From Raphanus sativus (taxonomy: Eukaryota; Streptophyta; Magnoliopsida; Brassicales; Brassicaceae): a DNA stretch of 64,000 nt. This document shows, one piece after another, positions 48,789 to 60,947 of this stretch. The notes under the pieces were generated by a model, which searched no databases, was not told the DNA's origin, and worked only from the letters and a program-made list of their open reading frames with translations. Location of the stretch: positions 29,225,407 through 29,289,406 of the forward strand of contig NC_079515.1 of the NCBI RefSeq assembly GCF_000801105.2, given 5' to 3'. The stretch's first letter is position 1. Every line of letters starts with the position of its first letter. Position numbers and translations under genes: made by a program.

Positions 48789-49297
48789 GATTTTCAAGAA
48801 AAGTCTAGGCACTGGTTTTGCTTAGCCACTTGTATTTGGTTGCTGAATAAGCCAACACGATGTGAGAATCTCAGGCCGAGAGGACAAGAAGAAGAAGAAA
48901 GGAAACTGTTAAAAAAAGTTTTAATGTTGAATTCTTTTACTTGATTTCATTCCAATAAAAGCAGAATTTTTCTAATTTGCATCTACTCTAGTTTGTTTGT
49001 GTATTCCTTTCACTTCCAAATGAAACTAGGTGCAAACAAAAATGCCACAAGCCAGTTCACGGAGCATAATACTGCAATGACCAGTCATGCATCTAGTGAA
49101 AGATCTATAAAAACTTAATTAATTGAAGAAAAAGTAATACAGATAACGAAGCAATAAAGCATAGATATATATGTATATATACTTGCCTATGATGCTTGGT
49201 TGTTGCTAGATTTACACATGAAGATCAAAATTCAAGAGACTTTTTGTACATAATAAACATGTGTAGAGACTGAGGAATACTGGTGGGAGAGAGCCAA

Positions 49298-49490
49298 TTA
49301 AGCAGCAGTTTGTGTGGTCAAGTGGCCATCAATGTAGTCCTTAAGCTTGCCCTCTGTAATAACACCTTCCCTTCCGCTACTTGGGACTTCCTTATCATCC
49401 CAGTAAACCATAAACCTTAAATTCTGCTGTTAACTTGGGATTAGCTAGCGTATAGATCAATCTTAACAATCATCAACCTCTCTTCATATC
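49298..49490 (-). pseudogene. Remnant of thioredoxin x (last exon)
   Basis: After an acceptor at 49491-49492 the minus strand reads RLMIVKID, then in shifted frames segments matching AEFKVYG, then KEVPSSGREGVITEGKLKDY and a stop at 49298. This is the C-terminal part of plastid thioredoxin x, whose family sequence has IVKIDHDANPKLIAEFKVYG and DGKEVPGSRREGAITKAKLK in the same order. Frame changes near 49445 and a loss of about 20 bases around the cis-Pro region (LPHFILF) destroy it. The exon with the WCGPC active site is missing. In Arabidopsis the TRX x gene is the next locus after STP9 (recollection), so this is a syntenic relic. Confidence 0.72.
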
Positions 49491-50591
49491 CTGAAAGAGG
49501 AAAACATTTTCAGTCTTACTACAAGCCAAGAAACCTAAACAAATCTCGAGATATAGTATGTCCCCGTGCGTCTTGTTTTTTTCATATGATTCAGAATATA
49601 TGAAAGATATTACTTTTGCGTGATGCTGAAGATTCGAAGGAAGGGATAAATGTTCATTGTAGCAACTAGCAATATTTTGCTATTCTTTGAGTTTCTTGGT
49701 TTTACTTGCATGTTTTAATTTTATGTCGCAAGTTTCGTCCTTAATGTGGATTTGAAATGTGACTTTTCTTACAAATTATGGAATAAACAATTTTTTGTTG
49801 ACTATGTCTTGATTCTTTGCTCCAGCATTAGGTTGAGATTGGAGATGTTCTACCTTTTTGATTATAACACATTACTTGTTTACTATGGGTGATTAAGGCA
49901 GCTTGAGCGGCATCACTTGCATTTAAAAATGTTAACTGCAGGTTAGGCCCTATGAAACCGTATCTGTGCTGGCTGGAGCCAATTTAGGCCCATCACCATC
50001 ATAACATGTACTCTCGCTCGTGGGATTGATTGCATAAGACGTTGATTAATTGCTTTGTGTTTTGTTCCATGTCTAGCAGCTAAACCAAATGTTGTGTGCA
50101 GTTACAACCGAAAGTCTCTTTTGCTTTCGGAAGTAAACGTGTAAAAAGCGATTTGTTTACTTTACACAAGACAAAAATCATTTGTTCACACATTCAAAAC
50201 TTAAGAAGGTGGAGAAAAATAAAACTGTATATTGCTTTTAGTAGGGGTTTTACTGCGTCTTTAGTTTTTCTTTTTTCCCGGTTCATTAGTGATTTAGTTT
50301 ATATACATCTGCACTTTAACAGCTATCAAATCATTTTCCATATAGTTGTTGGTTCTGTAATAACTTCTTAAAACTTTTTTCCTGCACTATGTTTAATGCA
50401 ATATGTTCGTACGTATCAATGATTTTATTTAGCCGCCACATAAATGTTTTGGTCTAAAACACATAAACAAACTTTAACAAACCAAAACCTCTAACCTCAT
50501 AAAATGATTTCGATAAACGCAAACTCAAATATGTCAAGTTTTTATTCTAATATAAAATAGATTAAACATCTTCGGGTGTGCATCACTCATT
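49491..50591. other. Intergenic DNA
   Basis: I searched the minus strand here for the active-site exon of thioredoxin x and did not find it. A plus-strand open frame at 50096-50371 lacks recognisable features. No gene is called. Confidence 0.4.
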
Positions 50592-51102
50592 AGAGCATCA
50601 TTATCCCTAGCACCTTTAATGGAGTGCTTAATCATTTTTTTAGTAATAAATAGGTGTTAAACACTTTTTTTAAGCAACCTCTAATTTTTATCCTCCAATG
50701 CAAGTATCTTATTTAGAAATTCTTAAAACAAATTAAACATTGTTTTATTTAAGATAAAATTTATTTATTAGATAAAACATATTAAAAGATCATAAAAAAA
50801 TTAAAAAACACTTTGGTTTGTAAAATCTCTTGCCATCATCAGAAAGTAAGCCAACATTGTTTGAAACATCCTATAAGAGTAAACCAAGAAGAAGAAGTTC
50901 AAGAGTAAACCAAGCTACACATACCTTTCATCCACAAATTTGGCATATACATTCTACACAACTTCAATTAAACCAAGAGAAAAAAAAACTCCATTCCATA
51001 CTTACTTTCGCTCGTTGTTACTCGGTTTGAGATCCCTGAAAATAATGCCACGATCCAAGCTCCTTGCAAGCTTGAGTTGTCTGTGCTCTGAAGGATTAAA
51101 CT

Positions 51103-51620
51103 TTCCAAGTTCTATATTCCAGACAGTGATGAGTTTGTTCCAGCAGTATGGTGGCCCTATAGTTCAATCTGGAATTAAGAAGAGAGCAATATGCCAATAT
51201 GAAACATCAAAACGCTTCTACAAAGGTCATCACAACATCACAACAGAGACATAATGAAGGAAGGCAAAATCATGATAAGTATATATAGAAAAGAGAAGAA
51301 ACCTTGTTCTCATGGGAAGACCAAAAGGAATTCCATCTATATACAATGCACACTCAACGTAAAGCTCTGGTCTTTTGTCCTCTATGAACATAAATCAAAC
51401 CAGCAAAGTCAGAAATTAAGGACCAATAACACATTAACTTCAATTTCGTTTGAAGAGATTTGATTCAAATCTACTTTCACCAGTAATAAACTTAGAAATT
51501 GATGTTTTGAGTACCTGAATCAGTATATTTATCGACAGGGAGGATTCCATTGAGCTTCTCGGTACGGAAAGTGACGGGAGAATTGAGATCGCAGGAGAGG
51601 AAGAAACAAAACTCGCTAGC
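51103..51620 (-). pseudogene. Captured 5' exons of VPS34 (PI3-kinase, C2 region)
   Basis: Three exon-like blocks on the minus strand match the N-terminus of plant VPS34, the class III phosphatidylinositol 3-kinase. Block A (51620-51515) reads [17 protein letters not shown] and ends KYTDSG at a GT donor. Block B (51381-51303) reads RPELYVECALYIDGIPFGLP and MRTR, between AG and GT. Block C (about 51172-51103) reads GPPYCWNKLIT then jumps to VWN..LGK, so an internal piece has been deleted. The catalytic kinase part is absent. Introns are retained, so capture was from genomic DNA. The start methionine is missing, because block A begins at the junction with the peroxidase fragment. Confidence 0.7.
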
Positions 51621-51843
51621 GACTGTTTCCCCAACGGCTGCGACGCCTCCGTCCTCGTCTCCTCCACCGCTTTCAACACCGCTGAACGCGATGACCCCAT
51701 CAACCTCTCCTTCCCCGGAGACGGATTCGACGTTGTGATCCGCCCAAAACCGCTCTCGAGCTCGTCTGTCCCAACACCGTTTCTTGCTTCAATGTTCTCG
51801 CCGTTGCCGTCGCCGTCGCCGTCCGCGATCTCCTCATCACGTT
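51621..51843 (+). pseudogene. Captured class III peroxidase fragment
   Basis: From 51621 the plus strand reads [20 protein letters not shown], then [19 protein letters not shown], the distal-histidine-side region of class III (secretory) peroxidases of the PRX31/PRX63 type, starting one residue after the catalytic HD. A one-base deletion near 51742 shifts the frame before [14 protein letters not shown]. The following [14 protein letters not shown] contains an expanded gccgtc microsatellite. The proximal histidine half is absent. It directly abuts the VPS34 fragment on the other strand. Confidence 0.72.
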
Positions 51844-52075
51844 GAATCTCAGAGTCGATTTCCGCGAGAGAAATCCGAGCAAAGATGACAAGTACTCTTG
51901 CGTTTCGTGAGAGAGAGAGAGAAAGGAACGCAGAATGAGCAACACGTGTCTATTAAGCACTGCCTTTTCTAAAGCTTAACTAAGCACCGATGCTTCTCTA
52001 ATTATTTCTTTTTCTTTTTTTTTAAATCCAAAAATCAGTAAGCAACCCATTAAGCACCTCCGTTAATGGTGCTCT

Positions 52076-53554
52076 TATCATGATTAATGTTCGTTCGGCT
52101 TACTAGTTAACTACTACCAATTAAATAATATTCTTGTTGACAAACAAGGCCGGAGTTATATTATTAAGTTCCAATGAAAAGGACATAAGCTAAAGATATT
52201 CAGGTACTAAAGTTGATTTCATTACATAAACCGTAGATGTGATTATGAAACATGGACCAATTCTAAATTAGTTTATTGTTACTTACTTGACTACGCTTCT
52301 ACATGTTTTAGTTAATTCCCCCCTCCCTTACATTGTTTTTCTGTGGATATTCATAATATATTGTCTAAATTTTTTGAATTTGAATTGTTAGAAATTAGAT
52401 CTATACTATTAAAACACAATTTATATAACTGACAGCAACGTATTAAATCATTTTAAAAATTTTGAAATAATTTCCGTTGAGTTATAATTAAAATTAAAAA
52501 AATCATTAAATGAGAAAAATATCATCATTAAAACTTTCTGATCAACACATAATTTGAGAAAAACTAAAGCAGCGACAGCGTTTAAGAAAAGATCAATGGG
52601 GGTAAAATGGAAATTTCGACATGACGTGTGATGTGCTTGAAAAATCCGAGTGGTGGTGGTGGTCCCCATAAAAGACATAGAAAATGGTCGGATGATGACT
52701 TTCCAATTAAAAGTCAAAGAATACATTTTTACTCAGCACAGAGAAAGTTGCCAGCTTTCATCTTCTTCTTCCTTCTCATTTTCTCTCCAATCCTCTTTGA
52801 TTTGTTTCTCTCCAATTTTCTCACTAACCATTGTTACAGCCAAAACCCATAACCCCTCTGGTCTTGTATAATTTCTCCAAAGTTGACTTTTTAAGTTAGT
52901 TTCATATATCCTTCTTATTTTATTAGTCATCGTTTCCTGAGTCTACCACGGAGATATTTGCGTGTGTATATTCAAGTACGATTCATCTCTTCGGAAAAAT
53001 CAAAATTCTTTTGAATATCAAGTCTCTCTCACCAATAAGTGTTTGCTGATACAATCGTTGAAAAAGGTATTCTATGAGCTAAGATCCAAATCAATTTTAC
53101 AACTTTCATTCAGTCCTTACTCTTCTTCATCTTTTCTTATTGATGGTGTGTATGGAAGCCGTCTTCTGCTAGAGAAACGTCTTCACTTATTTTTCTAACT
53201 TTAACCGTATAGAAATTAGATTCAGTCTAAATTGGTTTGTGTTAGATCATCTGATCAAAAAGTCAAATTGTTGTCTGTAAAGAATATGCCTTAGGATCTT
53301 TGGTGGATCTTACATTGGCTTTTAACTAGAAAGTCTCTAAATTTCACTTTACATGGTTTCATAGATTGCCTAATTAATCTTACAATCTAATTAAATAAAT
53401 AGAGTCTGAACATGTTGAAGGAGCATTTTTTAGTCTATGATCTAAACTATGGTCCCCCTCTGTTACATAAAATTTGGTCTGTGTCTTCTTCGAAAAGGAA
53501 ACCACAAGTACTTTTATCTTTTGAACTGAACAGCTCTCTATATCTTACAGGAAA
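52076..53554 (+). promoter_or_regulatory. Upstream region and 5' UTR of myosin VIIIA
   Basis: No coding gene seen. A ccataaaaga TATA-like site lies near 52665, followed by a pyrimidine-rich stretch (52740-52860) that resembles a 5' UTR exon. An acceptor cttacag at 53544-53550 sits four bases before the ATG at 53555, so a 5' UTR intron is likely. The exact transcript start cannot be set. Confidence 0.45.
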
Positions 53555-56500
53555 ATGTCTAACAAGGCTAAGCCATCTGTTCAGTCACTTAAATCAATGC
53601 CGGCCGACTATAGATTTCTTAATTCATCACCCCTTGAAAATCACTTGAAGAATGGTGTTAATGGAGCTGTTGGGGGAGTGGATACTGGTAATGAGGATTC
53701 ACCCTACAGCCTGCAAACCATTTCAAATGGAGACGAATCTTCACTTGTTGATGAAGATCCAATTGTGCCCTTGCCTGAGAGTGATGACCCCAGGTGGAGT
53801 GACAGAAGCGTATACGCTCGGAAAAAGGTATGATTAATGTTTGGTCTTTTTTTCTTGCATGAAATTTTTTTGGAACAAAACATTAGAGCAAACATTCCTC
53901 CTTGTCTTAGGCACTTCAATTTTGGGTCCAACTTCCAAACGGTAACTGGGAGCTGGGGAAGGTGCTCTCAACTTCAGGAGAAGAGTCTGTTATTAAACTT
54001 CCTGAGGGCAATGTAAGTTAAAATTTTGATTATTACTTTTCAAGTGTTTGATCGTAATAATCTGTTGCTACGACTTTTGATTTTAGCAGGTTTTGAAAGT
54101 CATATCAGAGTCTCTAGTACCTGCAAATCCTGATATCCTTGACGGAGTGGACGATCTTATGCAACTAAGTTACTTAAATGAACCATCAGTGTTGTATAAC
54201 CTTGAGTATAGGTACAACCAAGACATGATATATGTAAGACTTTTGTGCTTCTCTTCTATTGTAAGATGTTACAGCCTTTCTCATTGATTTTTTCTGAGTT
54301 TTTCTGTGATGTGTGGTAGACAAAAGCGGGGCCCGTTCTAGTGGCTGTGAATCCCTTCAAGGAGGTTCCTTTGTATGGAGAACGAAACATTGAAGCATAC
54401 AGAAAAAGATCAAATCAAAGCCCTCATGTCTATGCTATTGCAGATACAGCAATCCGTGAAATGATACGAGGTGTGATCATGTTTCTACATTTCTTAATAA
54501 TTTGACGTATTGCAGTTCTATGTTTCATTCTTGTCTTCTTTTCTCGGTTTCTTTCCAGATGAAGTTAACCAATCTATCATTGTCAGGTAATTTCCTCCTT
54601 TAAAGTTGCCTATTAAGTAAATCTAAGCGCACTTATTTCTATATTCACGCTAATATCTTTGGCATCGTGAAGTGTTTTTTTATCACAAGATATTATATAA
54701 TTTTTTTAATACAGTGGAGAGAGTGGAGCAGGGAAAACTGAAACAGCAAAGATAGCAATGCAATACTTGGCTGCTCTTGGAGGTGGAAGTGGGATTGAGT
54801 ATGAGATACTAAAGACCAATCCCATCTTGGAAGCCTTTGGAAATGCAAAAACACTGAGAAACGATAATTCTAGTCGTTTTGTAAGATGCATAATCTTTTT
54901 TATTTTTTATTTTAGTACTCTAGCTGTGAAGGTTTTCTTTTTTGTTTGTGTCATAACATTTCTTTAATGTTAAAATTGACAGGGGAAGCTGATAGAGATT
55001 CATTTCAGTGAAACAGGAAAGATTTCCGGTGCTAAAATTCAAACATGTAAGCATAAGTCCTGTAGTTGCTCCACAATGTTTGTTATTTTTTCCTTTACAA
55101 ATGCTGACTTTGCCTTTGCTGTTTCTTTATTTTTTGCAGTTTTACTAGAAAAGGTAAGTTCCTCTACACTATTTTCAACACTGTATGGTAAACTTGGCAT
55201 GCCTTTTTATTTATTTCTGACACATTTTAATAGTCTAGAGTGGTTCAATGTGCGCAAGGAGAGAGGTCATATCATATATTTTATCAGCTTTGTGCTGGAG
55301 CTTCACCTTCGCTTAGAGGTATCATTTTGAAATCTGAATCCCATAAAGAGCTTATAACAGTTCTTTTTAAAAATATTCTCTGCTTGCATCCCTTCACCTT
55401 CGCTTAGAGGTACAATTAAGTCCTCTTGTAGAGATTTAATTGCTGACTAACTGGTGTAACGATATTTTATATTCCACTCATTGTTAAATCAGAGAAGCTA
55501 AATTTGACAAGCGCAAAAGAGTATAGTTATTTGAGACAGAGCAGTTGCTATATAATTAAAGGAGTTGATGACGCTGAACGTTTTCAAGCTGTTCAAGTAA
55601 ATCTCTTCTTCTTTTTTTTTTTCCATCTTTATGTGTAAGACATTTAATTTGTCCTTTTGATTGAAAAGTTCTTTGATGTTGTTGCAGGAAGCTTTAGATA
55701 TTGTGCACGTTAGTAAAGAAGACCAAGAAAGTGTATTTGCAATGCTTGCAGCAGTATTATGGCTGGGGAATGTCTCTTTCTCCGTTATTGACAATGAAAA
55801 TCACGCTGAGCCGGAGCCAGATGAAAGTAATACTTTCTCTTTTTTTTTTACGTTATTCCACTTTTCTGTATCTCGTGTGTATGAGGTCACCTCTATAGTT
55901 CTTGTTTGATTCACAAGCAAGGCTAACTTAAGTTCTGCTTAACATTTGTGGATGCACAATCACGGCTAACTTAGTTGCTGTTTCTTTTTTTTTTTTTTTT
56001 GCAGGTTTATCAACTGTTGCTAGATTGATTGGGTGCAACATCAATGACCTAAAGCTAGCTCTATCAAAGCGTAATATTAAAGTTCGAAATGAAACTTTTG
56101 TACAGAAGCTAACACTTTCGCAGGTAGGCCTTTTATAAAGAATTTCACTCTGTAATCATGACCTATGCCTTGCAGTACACGACTATTCCTTCAAAAAATA
56201 ATGGCTTGTTTTTGTTTTGTTGTTTCTTGTTTTATCTCAGGCCATTGATGCAAGAGATGCTTTAGCAAAGTCAATATATGCCTGCCTATTTGACTGGCTG
56301 GTTGAACAGATAAACAAATCTCTTGCCGTGGGAAAGAGGAGAACTGGCAGATCCATCAGCATTCTTGACATCTATGGCTTTGAGTCATTCAATGTATGCT
56401 TCTTCTTTTAGTCTCTCTTTGCTTTTTCCTGCACGAACTTACATAAGCTATCTCCACATTAGATATTCGGATCAAAGTTAACAATACTGAATCATGAGAA

Positions 56501-59500
56501 AAACAAAGCAACTTTTTTGGGAAATACTGGTGAGGTCCCGAGAGTACTCAATCACATAGTGAAATATTTTTTTAAGGATCAACTGGAATAGAACTGTCCT
56601 AGAAGCTTTACAGTTAACTGTCAGCATACATGGAACTATCTCTACGTTAGACCATCTGCTGAAAATCTGAATGCATAGGAATAAATTTTTCTGACCTTAT
56701 CTTTCTAAAAGCTCGATTTGTGGTAGTATCCACATTTCATGATGAGAAAGAATGTGGTATAGATTTCACTGGAAAATGGTTTCATGTATGCATCTTCTGT
56801 TTGACATTCTGTACCAATGTTAATTTGGTTTTCTGAATAACATCCTCACATGTTGCAGAAGAATAGTTTTGAGCAGTTCTGCATAAATTATGCGAATGAG
56901 AGATTGCAGCAACACTTTAATCGCCATCTATTCAAGCTAGAGCAGGAGGTAAAGTTACCCCTTCCTGCTATGCTATGGGTTATCTAAGCTGAGTATTCAC
57001 GTGACAGACAGTCTATCGAATTCAGAAGACTTAATATGTCTTTTCTGCTCTTCCAGGAATATATCAAAGATGGGATTGACTGGACTAGGGTTGATTTTGA
57101 GGACAACCAAAATTGTCTTAGGCTCTTTGAAAAGGTGATTTGATAACTAATCTCCTCTAGAGTCAATTACCATCATATGCTACAAATTGGTATATCTGCT
57201 CCTCAGTATGATATATTAAAATTTTGGCGATGACCTGTGTGCAGAAACCATTAGGTCTGCTCTCTCTTCTGGATGAGGAATCCACATTCCCGAATGGCAC
57301 AGATCTGACACTTGCCAACAAGCTTAAGGAACACCTCAGTGATAATTCCTGTTTTAAAGGAGATCGAGGGAAGACTTTCACCGTAGCTCATTATGCTGGA
57401 GAGGTAATAGCTTTAGAAACTAAGTGGCACCACATGCCACAAGAATGTTATGCTTGACAATGGTTCCTTGATAAGGCCAACTTTTACTTAGCTTTTTTTT
57501 TTCTAACTCAGGTTACATATGAGACAAGTGGATTTTTAGAGAAGAACCGGGATTTGCTGCATTCAGATTCTATTAAGCTTTTGTCATCTTGCTCTCGCCA
57601 CCTTCCCCAAGCGTTTGCTTCTAGTATGCTCGTCCATTCTGAAAAACCTGTTGTTGGTCCTTTACACAAAGCAGGTGGAGCTGATTCCCAGCGACTCAGT
57701 GTAGCAACTAAATTTAAGGTAGGTCACTTTTTACCTTTGACACAGCTTGCTTCTAAATCTGCTCTTACGTGATGATCTAAGCAACATCTAAGCTTGTTGC
57801 GGTTTTTTTTCTTATCCAAAGTGCTTGTGACTTTAGAAGGAAACATCTTATAATATTTTGATTACTGACCATCACTGGATACTTTTGTCAGAGTCAACTT
57901 TTCGAATTGATGCAACGTCTAGGGAAGACCACCCCACATTTCATTCGCTGCATAAAGCCAAACAGTGTTCAGTCCCCGGGGTTGTATGAGCAAGAGCTTG
58001 TCTTACAGCAGCTAAGATGCTGTGGGGTCCTAGAGGTAGTTCGAATCTCCCGGTCTGGATTTCCTACGAGAATGTCTCATCAGAAATTTGCCCTAAGGTA
58101 ACAACTCCATCAGTATTCAGTTGCAGCACTTCCATTAGTTTTGCAACTAATAAATCATTCATGTTGTTTTTTTCTTGGGTCATACTTTTAGGTATGGTTT
58201 CCTTCTGCTGGAGAGCATTGCAGCGAAAGATCCTCTGAGTGTTTCGGTTGCAATTCTTCATCAGTTCAACATCTTGCCAGAGATGTATCAAGTCGGCTAC
58301 ACAAAACTGTTTTTCAGAACAGGACAGGTACTATAGTCTAATCGCTTGATGTCTTGCCAAAAATTATAGACTCTTGTTTCAATGTCTTCGTTTCACAGAT
58401 TGGTGTTCTTGAAGATACAAGGAACCGCACTCTTCATGGGATTTTACGTCTCCAAAGCTGTTTTAGAGGACACCAGGCACGAAGTCGTCTTAGAGAGTAT
58501 AAAAGAGGAATTACTTTTCTTCAATCATGTATATTTCCCCTTCCCTCATCACTATAAAGTGGAGACAGTTTCAGCTTAACTTGAGCTAAGGCCTCTTCCT
58601 ACATCCTTTTGTTTCAGTTGTTCGTGGAGAAAAGATAAGAAAAGAATACACAGAGTTACTACGGAAGCATAGGGCTTGTTCTGCTATACAAAGCCGTGTT
58701 AAGAGAGGGATTGCTAAGAGACAGTATAAAGCCAAGGTTGATGCATCTGTTGTAATACAGTCAGGTAAAAAAGGGTTTGATTAATCTTGAGATGCCCTTT
58801 ATTTTCAAAGTTTTTATGACTTTCTGAACCTTTATTTTATTGCAGCTATTCGTGGCGAGCTGGTTAGAAGATGCGGTGGAGGCCCCAAGGTCGTTACATA
58901 GTTTTCATTATTTGCTTGCATCATACTAAAAGGATATTAATATGACTCTTTAACTGGTTTCTTACGCAGGGAAATGAGTCAGGGGAGGTGCTAGTGCAGG
59001 CGTCAGTACTATCCGAACTTCAGCGCAGGCTTCTGAGAACCGAAGCTGCTCTTCGTGAGAAAGAAGAGGAGAACGATATTCTCAGACAGAGACTCCAGCA
59101 GTACGACAACAGGTGGTCTGAATACGAAACGAAGATGAAATCCATGGAAGAGATTTGGCAAAAGCAAATGAGATCATTGCAGTCCAGTCTTTCGATTGCA
59201 AAGAGAAGCCTAGATGTCGAGGGATCACCCAGATACTCGGATGCATCTGTGAACGCTAGCTACTGCGCAAGTGATTTCTCTGGAAGCTATGATTTCAGAA
59301 CCCCTGGAAGAGATGGAAGTGTTGGTTTAAGCGTGATAAGCCGGTTAGCAGAAGAATTCGGACAGAGAGCTCAGGTGTTTGGAGACGACACAAAGTTCTT
59401 GATGGAAGTGAAATCTGGTAAGGTGGAAGCGAATTTGAGTCCTGAAAGGGAGCTAAGGAGGCTGAAACAGATGTTTGAGACTTGGAAGAAGGACTATGGA

Positions 59501-59623
59501 GGGAGACTAAGGGAAACGAAAACGATACTTAGTAGACTTGGGAGTGAAGAAAATGGTGGTTCACCTTCAGTGGAGAGGGTAAAGTCCAAGTGGTGGGGGA
59601 GGTTAAGGAGTACCAGGTATTAA
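53555..59623 (+). CDS. VIIIA: Class VIII myosin, VIIIA-like
   Basis: Twenty-three coding exons join in frame and give about 1,130 residues, close to the size of Arabidopsis VIIIA. It is an actin-based motor, class VIII myosins acting at plasmodesmata, new cell walls and endosomes. In order: a class-specific N-terminal extension, the SH3-like segment ([18 protein letters not shown]), the motor head with P-loop GESGAGKT (54716 on), switch I NDNSSRFGK, switch [10 protein letters not shown], and the actin-binding HFIRCIKPN region. IQ motifs follow ([43 protein letters not shown]), then a short coiled coil from 58988. The tail ends [10 protein letters not shown]. Exon 8 is only 14 bp (55140-55153). 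No stop or frameshift. The name follows synteny beside STP9/TRX x. Confidence 0.93.
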
Positions 59624-60058
59624 TGGTATGTTTCTTTTCTTGAGACTCACGTCTATTTGTTTTTTCTTTACACGTTTGATGTTTGTCTGAGGTTTTGGTT
59701 TTGTTGCTGTGAGAGGTGAGAAGACTCATGGGACTATTATGAGTCCAAATCTACTGGCAAGTTCAGTAAATATTTTTTTATACATTAAACCTGTATTAAT
59801 ATCCATTTGTCCCAAGATGTGGACTGACCAGTGTTGTGGAAACATATAAAGCATCAATAAAATATGTTTGCGAAAGCATCAAATTCATGGAGAGAGCGCA
59901 AAGAAGCATCATCTATCATTGATTCGCTCAACAGTTCAAAAACTTGGTTGAGTTTTTTTGGGTCAAAAACTTGGTTGAATTAAGATTAGAAATCTGAAGT
60001 TTGATATTTCCAGCAACTTTATGATATAAAATAATATTTCCATGAACTCTCTACGTAG
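59624..60058. other. 3' flank of myosin VIIIA
   Basis: The first 250 bases are the likely 3' UTR. No gene is seen in the remainder. Confidence 0.4.
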
Positions 60059-60947
60059 TGTTACATAGTGTTACTGAATGCTACTTCACAATGAGCCAGG
60101 ATGCTGTCAGAGCCGGAATGCTACTTCATAATGAGCCAGGATATTGTCAGACTCGGACTGGCAAGATTGGGGCCCATTCAAATTACTGATCTCAAGAGTA
60201 GACGGAAGTACTCCTTATTTCTCATTCACTTTAACTCAATCAGTTACAATTAGACTCTTGCTCATTCACTAGACAGCTCCCGACATTGGTGTTTTACACA
60301 ATACACTTCAGATTCTCATTCATAACAACTTATACCATTTGACATCTCATTCATCAATCATCATATGGAATCAAGGAAACTATTCACACAAGCAGTCATC
60401 ATAATCATCCATATCAACACAAGGTAGTCATTTCTAAATAGTGTGAAGGTTCTTATGCAACATGATCCATTCATCTACCAACCTAACAAACATCATGATC
60501 TATCATCATAACTCTCAAACAGGGTCTAACCAAACCTAGATTCAGTATAAAGGAGTATACATGCATGAGAAGAGATCTGGGTTCGGATCACCTCACCTTA
60601 TATTAGATTTGGATCTGGAAAAAAGAGGCAAAAGATATGAGATCCGGTCACCACCACAGGGCGCCGGCGAGAAGGGAGAGACAGCGAAAGGCGAGGAGGA
60701 GAGATAGAGAGAGGTGCGCAGAGAGATGAGAGAGAGAGAGCCGCCAGGAGAGAGAGAGAAAAAGAGAAGAGACTAGGGTTTTCAAGTCTCTGAAAATCTC
60801 TGCTGCAAGTTTGTGATGGAAAAAAAAAGAAAGAGTTGCAGTTCTATTTATAAAAAACTGCAAAGAATCCTAGGTTTTTCTCAAACGAGCCGTAGAGAAA
60901 GCTCATCCCTCTTAACAAAAGTTTTGGCAAGGTATCGGGATGTTGCA
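60059..60947 (-). mobile_element. Probable gypsy-type LTR, solo or fragment
   Basis: Read on the minus strand from 60947 the block starts TGCAACATCCCGATACC, very close to the TGTAACATCCCG start common in plant Ty3/gypsy LTRs. About 90 bases further is a TATA box (ttttttataaatagaac, near 60855), then a CT-rich leader (60710-60770). The far end is uncertain: a gtaaca-type end occurs at 60059 or 60070. No coding domains or second LTR are seen and no target-site duplication was found. Confidence 0.5.
60076..60155 (+). repeat. Two tandem 40-bp repeats
   Basis: gaatgctacttcacaatgag.. at 60076 and gaatgctacttcataatgag.. at 60116 are tandem 40-bp units that differ at a few positions. They lie at the distal end of the probable LTR. 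Confidence 0.8.

Larger units (their letters stand above)
50592..52075. mobile_element. Candidate gene-capturing TIR element (Pack-MULE-like)
   Basis: The left end agagcatcattatc (50592) and the right end, read in reverse, agagcaccattaac (from 52075), are imperfect inverted repeats. Each is followed inward by related tgcttaat-type sequence (ggagtgcttaatc and ggaggtgcttaatgg). Between them lie fragments of two unrelated genes, a VPS34-type PI3-kinase and a class III peroxidase, which is the hallmark of gene-capturing transposons. I could not find a matching 8-9 bp target-site duplication, so class and exact ends are uncertain; a Helitron is the main alternative. Confidence 0.55.

Noticed and set aside
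48570..48812. Minus-strand open frame over STP9 exon 4
   Set aside because: Antisense shadow of the transporter coding sequence.
50592..52110. Helitron as explanation for the captured fragments
   Set aside because: A ctag-type end at about 52104 lacks the stable 16-20 bp hairpin expected before a Helitron terminus, and inverted ends favour a TIR element. Not excluded.
60648..60863. 71-codon minus-strand leucine/serine-rich frame
   Set aside because: Encoded by the CT-rich leader of the probable LTR; low complexity.
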